The notes under the pieces are model-generated. The model was not told the DNA's origin, did no database searches, and saw only the letters and a list, made by a program, of their open reading frames with translations. Below are positions 14,592-19,278 of a stretch of DNA of 19,278 bases, piece after piece. The translations under genes and the position numbers were made by a program. This stretch comes from Frigidibacter mobilis. GTDB lineage: Bacteria; Pseudomonadota; Alphaproteobacteria; Rhodobacterales; Rhodobacteraceae. The first letter of the stretch is position 1. Each line of letters opens with the position of its first letter. Location: positions 1-19,278 of the forward strand of contig NZ_CP012663.1 of the NCBI RefSeq assembly GCF_001620265.1, read 5' to 3'.

Positions 14592-15160
14592 ATGCTTGTC
14601 GGCTATACCCGCGTCTCGACACAGGATCAGAATCCCGCCTTGCAGCTCGACGCCCTGAAGGCGGCGGGCTGCGAGAAGGTATTCACCGAGAAGGCATCCG
14701 GCGCGCAGCGCGACCGGCCCGAGCTGGCCGCCGCGCTGTCCTACATGCGAGCGGGGATAGCCTGGTCGTTTGGAAGCTCGACCGTCTGGCGCGCTCCCTG
14801 CCCCAGCTCATCGAGACCGTCGCCGCCCTTGAGGACCAGGGCATCGGATTCCGCTCCCTGACGGAAGCGATCGACACCACGACCGCCGGCGGAAAGCTGA
14901 TCTTTCACATTTTCGGGGCGCTTGCCGAGTTCGAGCGATCTGTGATCCGCGAGCGCACCCGCGCCGGCCTAAAGGCCGCGCGCGATCGCGGCCGCAAGGG
15001 CGGCCGCCCCCCTGCCCTCTCGACCGCCGACCTAGCGGCGGCGAAGGCCCTGCTGCGCGATCCAGAAATCACCGTGGAAGATGTGGCGAAGCGGCTGAAG
15101 GTGTCGCCGGCGACGCTCTACCGTCACCTGCCGGGCGGCAGAGGCGGCCTCAGGTCTTGA
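14592..15160 (+). pseudogene. Serine resolvase/invertase (Tn3 resolvase type), one-base frameshift
   Basis: Small serine recombinases resolve cointegrates or plasmid multimers. The N-terminus MLVGYTRVSTQDQNPALQLD carries the catalytic serine in RVST. After the frame break at GGGG 14753-14756 (one G short) the protein reads DSLVVWKLDRLARS (the catalytic arginine region), then LIFHIFGALAEFERSVIRER. It ends with a helix-turn-helix tail (ITVEDVAKRLKVSPATLYRH). The repaired length is 189 residues, the standard size. The gene ends 12 bases before the end of the convergent rep gene. On a plasmid it probably keeps the replicon monomeric; a res-like site lies just upstream. Confidence 0.9.
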
Positions 15161-15172
15161 GGTTAAAGCCCA

Positions 15173-16230
15173 TCACGGCCGCCCGCGCTTGGCAAACCAC
15201 GTCTCGCAGAACTTGACGAACATCTTGTTCGGGTTCTTGGAATGATTTCTTCCTCCGTCAGCCATTCACGGAAATGACCTTCGAGGTGATACGGGTCCCA
15301 ACCAGGCGCGACACGGCGCACCTCGTTGTGAATGTCCTGATCGAGACGCCCCGACCACGGCTCGCCCTTCTCGTCCTCTCCCCGATCTTCATGGTGTTCC
15401 GGTTGGTGAACGTCACCATGTCTTCCGTGCCGTCGAAAGACACCAGATAGTCGGGAGGTGATTGCCGGCGGCCAGTTCGCGCAGCGAGCGGCGGAACTCC
15501 TTCTCCGACGACTTCGAGCCAGATTTCTTGAGCAGGATATCCAGCGACACCTTCCATGAAGGTTGCTGGCCGCAATGCTTGCGGCCAGCTCGTAAATCCG
15601 CCGCTCGATCGGCTTGCGCAGCCGGAAATAATCCCGGTGCAGCGTCAGCACCTCGTTGCTCTTGATCGCGTTGAACACCCAATCCGACAGCGTGATCTCG
15701 CAAGACAGCAGGCGACCATCGAGGCCGTTCTGGCGACGGATGGAGGAAGCGTCGATCAAACCGAACGTGTCGGTCTGCTCTTCCTTCCCCGTGCGGATGT
15801 TCGTCGAGATCGTCGTGCCACGGATGCGCTCTAGCGCCTCTTGTAGCGCCTCATAGTCTTTTCCGGCCGTGCCGCGATTGGTGAAGACCAGAAGATCGCG
15901 GCTATTGATCCGCACCCGCTTCGATACAGGCTCGCCGTTCTTCAGCTTCGCCATGATCTGCGAAATACAGTAGATCAGAATGTCCTTGTCGTAGATCGTC
16001 GCCAGCCCCTTCACGCTGGGAATGACTTTGATCCACTGGCCGTTGTGCTCGTAAAGCCGGATGCTTGTCTCTGGCTTCTTCGACAGGGAGTAAAACGGAT
16101 GCTCCATTTGCGGCATCACGTCTTTCAACACCGCATCCGCCACGTCGCAGATGAACAAGTCATACTGGGGATGCCGCTCCGGCAGGAGCGCATCTTGAAC
16201 AACTGGGAGATTCGGGGTTTCAGACACCAT
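15173..16230 (-). pseudogene. repA: Replication initiator, RPA family (RepA), with one-base frameshifts
   Basis: The sequence matches the replication initiator protein A family of alphaproteobacterial plasmids: LPERHPQYDLFICDV, MEHPFYSLSKKPETSIRLYE, VIPSVKGLATIYDKDILIYC, LERIRGTTISTNIRTG and RDYFRLRKPIERRIYELA. These proteins bind iterons and load the replication machinery. ATG 16230 is the likely start; it overlaps the innermost iteron (16211-16228), so the first codons (MVSETP) are encoded by the repeat. The C-terminal third changes frame four times. One base added at 15583-15584, 15453-15455, 15375-15376 and 15239-15240 gives ARKHCGQQPSWKVS, DYLVSFDGTEDMV, RDEKGEPW and KNPNKMFVKFCETW, a total of 353 residues. 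Since the plasmid must replicate, these breaks are almost certainly sequencing errors. Confidence 0.9.
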
Positions 16231-16418
16231 GCGCCATATTCGGGTTTCACCCACCCGCGTCAACGATTTTCGGGGTATCAGACACCTACCCGCGTATGCT
16301 GCTACCGTTTCAGGCACCTTTGCCAGAAGGATTCGGGGTTTTAGACACCGCAGGACATATTCGGGTTTCACCCACCAAGATTCGGGTATCAGACACCAAG
16401 ATTCGGGTTTCACCCACC
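16211..16418 (+). repeat. Iteron array of the replication origin (8 units, two alternating classes)
   Basis: Eight related 17-18 base units lie at 16211, 16239, 16269, about 16304 (degenerate), 16332, 16360, 16381 and 16402. Consensus is TTCGGG(G)T(T/A)TCA followed by either CCCACC or GACACC. The CCCACC class (16239, 16360, 16402) alternates with the GACACC class (16211, 16269, 16332, 16381). The last three units are spaced 21 bases apart, about two helical turns; the others are spaced 28-30. They precede and overlap the rep start, as expected for Rep-binding and autoregulation. Confidence 0.88.
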
Positions 16419-16532
16419 AACTATGGCAAAACACAGCCGATTCAGTGCTTTGAATCAATCGCTTAAGGTTTTGCCAGAATCCCTTAACCCAGACTCTAAC
16501 ACCTATATAACACCCACCTTGACCGCACAGCC

Positions 16533-16541
16533 TGTGGATAA
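16533..16541 (-). other. DnaA box in the replication origin
   Basis: TGTGGATAA is the exact complement of the consensus TTATCCACA. It lies 115 bases beyond the last iteron, next to an AT-rich stretch (CTATATAAC, about 16503-16511). Together with the iterons it marks the vegetative origin. Confidence 0.8.
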
Positions 16542-16567
16542 CTCGCCGAAAGGCCCCCTCTAGCCTT

Positions 16568-17025
16568 TCAACGTCGCGCCAACGGAAGGCCGCAAAGGCT
16601 TGGCAATGAAGAGGAAGCAAGCGGAGGGCACCGCCTAAGCCCGACGAAGCGTGAGTGGCTGACAACCGCAGCTCTGGCCCCTTCATCGCTCCAAATCAGG
16701 CGATCCACCCTTCCCTGCCCTATCTTGGCGTACTGACGACGAACCAGTTCCCCCTTGCCGTAGGCCGGTATCGGTTTCCACCAGTCCGGCCCCGGCTCGA
16801 TCCGACAATCCGCGACCTCGACATGCACCCATCCTGCTTTGTCGATCTTCACCACCTGACCAGTGACGACCCGCTGGCCGATCCGCATGGGAGGCTGTCG
16901 GGATTTCCGGCTTGTAGTCGTGCGCCGCCGTTCCGGTTTCCAAACCGGCTCCTGCCAGCGAATAACATCGGCTTCGATCACTTGCTGGCTCTCGCAGGCA
17001 ATCCACTCCCCCACACGTCCCCCAT
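16568..17025 (-). pseudogene. Hypothetical protein beside the origin, about 152 residues
   Basis: The main frame reads EWIACESQQVIEADVIRWQE, PVWKPERRR, RIGQRVVTGQVVKIDKAGWV, EPGPDWWKPIPAYGKGELVR and on to TGA at 16568. The N-terminus is best started at ATG 17025 (MGDVWG) if one base is added to the CCCCC run 17008-17012; as given, only GTG 17014 is available. A basic, tryptophan-rich protein with a central VVTGQVVKI strand pattern; no family is recognised. It is transcribed toward the origin, in the same direction as rep, and diverges from the partition operon. A role in copy control is possible from location only. Confidence 0.5.
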
Positions 17026-17082
17026 TCTGGCGGCAAAGCCCTTACCCCGATGATATCATGACCGCGCTTCACCATTCGTTAA

Positions 17083-17212
17083 TGGATACCAAAAGATACG
17101 ATAGGATATCGTATCTTATTATACCGCGGGATACCTTATAGTACCTTAAGATACCCTATTGTAGGGTACCCTATGATACGGTACGATATCCCGAAAACGT
17201 ATCCTCTCATTC
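17083..17212. other. Palindrome-rich centromere/operator candidate of the partition system
   Basis: This AT-richer gap upstream of parA is full of GATAC/GGTACC-type motifs in both orientations: GGATACC (17084-17090), AGATACGATA/TATCGTATCT (a perfect 10-bp inverted repeat, 17094-17116), GGGATACC (about 17128-17135), AGATACCC, TACCCTA/TAGGGTA (17152-17168), GATACGGTACGATATC (17175-17190) and GTATCC. Type Ib partition systems place the centromere upstream of parA, where the ribbon-helix-helix partner binds and also represses the operon. The function is inferred from this position and density. Confidence 0.6.
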
Positions 17213-17224
17213 TGCGAGCCCGTC

Positions 17225-17913
17225 ATGCCTACAATCACCTTCGCTAATTCAAAGGGCGGCTCCGGCAAAACCACCTCGGCCTTGCTCCTGGCTTGCGAGC
17301 TGGCGACTGCCAAGCCTGTCACCCTCATCGACGCCGACCCGAGGCACCCCGTAACAGCTTGGGCGAAGCTGGCCGGCGCCCGAAAAACCTCAGCATTGTG
17401 ACGAACGAATCTGAGAAGACCATTCTTGACGAGATCGAGGCCGCCGCCGCCAGCTCCACCTTCGTTATCATCGACCTCGAAGGCACGGCTTCGCGCCTGT
17501 CCAGCTACGCGATCAGCCAGTCCGATTTCGTCATCATTCCGATGAAAGAGCAACAGCAGGACGCCAACGCCGCCATCGCGGTTATTGAAGAAATTCACCG
17601 CGACATGAAGGCCGTGCGCCGGACGATCCCGTTCGCCGTGCTGTTCACGCAAACCAAGGTCGTCGCGAAATCGCGCACCGCGCGCTTTGTCTCGGGCCAG
17701 TTCCGGCAGAACGACAAGGTGGACACCTTCCAGACCGAGATTCACGAGCGCGACGCCTATGCCGCGATCTTCGCAGCGGGCGGTTCCGTCCGCGATCTCA
17801 ACGCCAAGGAAGTCAACAACCTCGAAGCGGCGATCCTCAATGCGCAGGACTTCGCCGCCGAAGTGATCGACAAGCTGCGGCGTCAGCGCGGCACAGCGAA
17901 GGAGGTTGCGTGA
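17225..17913 (+). pseudogene. parA: ParA-type partition ATPase (short, type Ib), one-base frameshift
   Basis: MPTITFANSKGGSGKTTSAL contains the deviant Walker A box KGGSGKTT of ParA/MinD ATPases, followed by VTLIDADPRHPVTAWAKLAG (motif A'). The frame breaks at CCC 17379-17381. One extra C joins it to NLSIVTNESEKTILDEIE, then FVIIDLEGTASRLSS (Walker B) and FVIIPMKEQQQDANAA. The repaired length is 229 residues with no N-terminal helix-turn-helix, which is the type Ib class (or VirC1-like). It is followed without a gap by a ribbon-helix-helix gene, its likely centromere-binding partner, and preceded by a palindrome-rich centromere candidate. It should distribute plasmid copies at cell division. 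Confidence 0.88.
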
Positions 17914-18194
17914 TGACCAGTTCCCGAAAACCGCTCGACTTTGGCAGCCTTGACGACTTCGACACGCCGAAATCAGGCGGCATCGAGAAGGAAGTCTTCG
18001 CGCCAATCGCCGAGAAAAAAGCTGTTGATCGGGTATCGGCGTTTCCGAGCCGCGAGCGGCTGGATGACAGCCAACTAAACATCAAGGCACCGGAAGAGGT
18101 GGCGCGCCGCTTCCGGGCCATGGCGAAGGCAGAGCGCTATACGCATGGCGCTTTCCTCGAAATCCTCATGGACGCCTACGATGGGAAAAAATGA
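17913..18194 (+). CDS. Ribbon-helix-helix partition partner (ParG-like centromere-binding protein)
   Basis: A 93-residue protein with a flexible N-terminal half (FGSLDDFDTPKSGGIEKE and on) and a C-terminal ribbon-helix-helix domain: QLNIKAPEEVARRFRAMAKA followed by THGAFLEILMDAYDG. This matches ParG/Omega-type partners of short ParA proteins, in which the N-terminal tail stimulates the ATPase and the C-terminal dimer binds direct repeats. ATG 17913 overlaps the parA stop by one base and has AAGGAGG seven bases upstream, a near-perfect site. The frame is intact. The probable DNA target is the repeat region 17083-17212. Confidence 0.75.
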   Translation: MTSSRKPLDFGSLDDFDTPKSGGIEKEVFAPIAEKKAVDRVSAFPSRERLDDSQLNIKAPEEVARRFRAMAKAERYTHGAFLEILMDAYDGKK

Positions 18195-18705
18195 GCCGCC
18201 GCGAGACCAAGGCGGCTATTGGGGCGACGAAGATGAAATGACACCAGAAGAGCGGGCCGCGCTCGATGCCTATGAGAAAGGGCAGGGCGATACCCCCAAT
18301 CCGGCCACGCATCCGAAGCTTGCCGAGTTGCGCGCGGCCCTCGACGCCCTGCCAGACGTGCGGCGGCTGAACGGGCTTCTGGACGCCGCCATGAATGACG
18401 CATCCGATCCCGTGCCGGTGACAATCGCCGTGCAGCCGGGGCTTTTGCGCCTGCTGGCGCATATCGCCGGACTGGACGCGACGGCCGCAGGCCGCGCGCC
18501 CGATCCGGTCAGCGCCAGCCTCGCGCAGCGCGTCCATAACGACCTCGAAAACCTACTGCACCAGCTCGCCACCGACCCGACCAACCACCCCCATTATGCA
18601 AAGGCATGGAACGCGCTTTGCGCCGCCGAAGGTGCGCCCGAGCTGGCGGTGCCTGATGGAACCCCTCAATCCGGCCCGCAGGCGGGCGAGAGAGGCGTTT
18701 TCTGA
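18181..18705 (+). CDS. Hypothetical protein between partition and transfer genes
   Basis: A 174-residue protein starting MGKNEPPRDQGGYWGDED at ATG 18181, overlapping the previous gene by 14 bases; the frame is open from 18145. The N-terminal 45 residues are acidic and polar (EDEMTPEERAALDAYEKG). The remainder is mostly helical and alanine/leucine-rich, with LRAALDALPDVRRLNGLLDA, and no membrane helix. No family is recognised. It ends in TGATG, overlapping the next start by one base, so translation is coupled to the following membrane protein. This would suit an accessory role in the transfer operon if the plasmid closes as proposed. Confidence 0.6.
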   Translation: MGKNEPPRDQGGYWGDEDEMTPEERAALDAYEKGQGDTPNPATHPKLAELRAALDALPDVRRLNGLLDAAMNDASDPVPVTIAVQPGLLRLLAHIAGLDATAAGRAPDPVSASLAQRVHNDLENLLHQLATDPTNHPHYAKAWNALCAAEGAPELAVPDGTPQSGPQAGERGVF

Positions 18706-19278
18706 TGCTGTCGGCGGCCAGACTGCCCTTTGCCGCCGTCATCGTGTTCCTTGGCCTTCTGTGGGCCGTCGCCGGGCCTGCCGTAGGGCAGGGGACCGGC
18801 GACCCCGTGCTGGATCGGCTATCCCCCTTCCGGCAGCAGCAATTCATGAGCGACGCCCGCGAACTGGCCGACCTCACTGTGGCGGCCGTGACCAATTCGC
18901 GGCGCTACAGCGCCGGCGCGATCGACACGCCCAGCTTCCAGGCCGAGAACCAGAGGCTGAATCCGCAGATCGAGACCATCCGCACCCGCTGGCGCGGCTT
19001 CGGCGCGGAAAGCCAGATGAATTTCATCGCAAACCGTCTCGCCAAAGACCGGATTGACGATATCAACCGCCGCTACGGCTACGGCCCGCAGGAGCCGACC
19101 TTTTGGGACAATGTGCAGGCGTTCGTGAACCTGGCCCTGCCGGGCATGCTGTCCGACCTCTGGAACGCCATCCCCATCGTGTTCCTTCTCCTGCTGGTGA
19201 TCGTGTTCGTGCTGGTCAACACCTATGCGCTGATCGGGCATTGGCTCGGGCCGGCCAGGCTGCGCCCCTCGCAGACCT
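18705..19278 (+). CDS. Membrane protein, 3' end outside window; possible N-terminus of the coupling protein
   Basis: The 191 codons visible begin MLSAARLPFAAVIVFLGLLW, a signal peptide or anchor (about residues 5-28). A polar, probably periplasmic domain follows (about 30-140, including RLSPFRQQQFMSDARELADL). Next comes a strong membrane helix (IPIVFLLLLVIVFVLVNTYA, about 158-177), then LIGHWLGPARLRPSQT. The gene is open at the last base. If base 19278 joins base 1, the next codon is TGG and the frame runs into the TraG frame at base 3 without a stop, giving about 794 residues once traG is repaired. On its own I would not recognise the family. The start overlaps the previous stop by one base. 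Confidence 0.65.
   Translation, partial: MLSAARLPFAAVIVFLGLLWAVAGPAVGQGTGDPVLDRLSPFRQQQFMSDARELADLTVAAVTNSRRYSAGAIDTPSFQAENQRLNPQIETIRTRWRGFGAESQMNFIANRLAKDRIDDINRRYGYGPQEPTFWDNVQAFVNLALPGMLSDLWNAIPIVFLLLLVIVFVLVNTYALIGHWLGPARLRPSQT

Noticed and set aside
16231..16686. Upstream extension of the rep open frame through the iterons
   Set aside because: The added 150 residues are translations of the iteron repeats and origin; homology to initiators starts just after MVSETP at 16230.
1..19278. CRISPR arrays, tRNA or rRNA genes
   Set aside because: No regularly spaced identical repeats with unique spacers and no cloverleaf or rRNA-like sequence were seen.

Overview
The window looks like most or all of a GC-rich mobilizable plasmid from an alphaproteobacterium. 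I base this on the gene families (an RPA-type replication initiator, a DUF1778/GNAT toxin-antitoxin pair, IS407-like and IS1380 elements, a relaxase-MobC-TraD mobilization set) and on codon use; the genus cannot be fixed from sequence alone. It carries a VirD4/TraG coupling protein and a relaxase but no VirB-type mating-pair genes, so it is probably mobilizable rather than self-transmissible.

Layout. 1-5142 is the mobilization block on the + strand: coupling protein, J-domain-like protein, a 600-base gap with a nic-like site and a striking array of about a dozen short hairpins, TraD-like, MobC-like and relaxase. 5181-7151 is an accessory island: two genes with HR(E/D)DGPA repeats flank a type IV prepilin-like gene that has a long, structured leader. 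7214-8723 is a parD antitoxin gene cut in two by an IS407-group IS3 element (7409-8681). 8877-10548 is an IS1380-family element. 10562-12168 holds three secreted or membrane proteins of unknown function. 12185-14480 holds small unknown genes, a truncated Mod-type DNA methyltransferase and a GNAT/DUF1778 toxin-antitoxin pair with a palindromic operator. 14592-15160 is a resolvase. 15173-16541 is the replicon: Rep, an iteron array and a consensus DnaA box. 17083-18194 is a type Ib partition system (palindrome-rich centromere candidate, ParA, ribbon-helix-helix partner). Two further genes follow, the last running off the window.

If the sequence is circular, the last open frame (18705 onward) joins in frame across the junction to the coupling-protein frame at base 3. 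Partition, coupling protein, J-like protein, TraD, MobC and relaxase would then form one long co-directional block.

Caution on broken genes: at least 20 reading frames here are restored by adding a single base, nearly always within a G or C run. This systematic pattern fits homopolymer-collapse sequencing errors better than gene decay, so most genes I mark as frameshifted may be intact in the organism. The exceptions with real structural damage are parD (IS insertion) and the methyltransferase (truncated).
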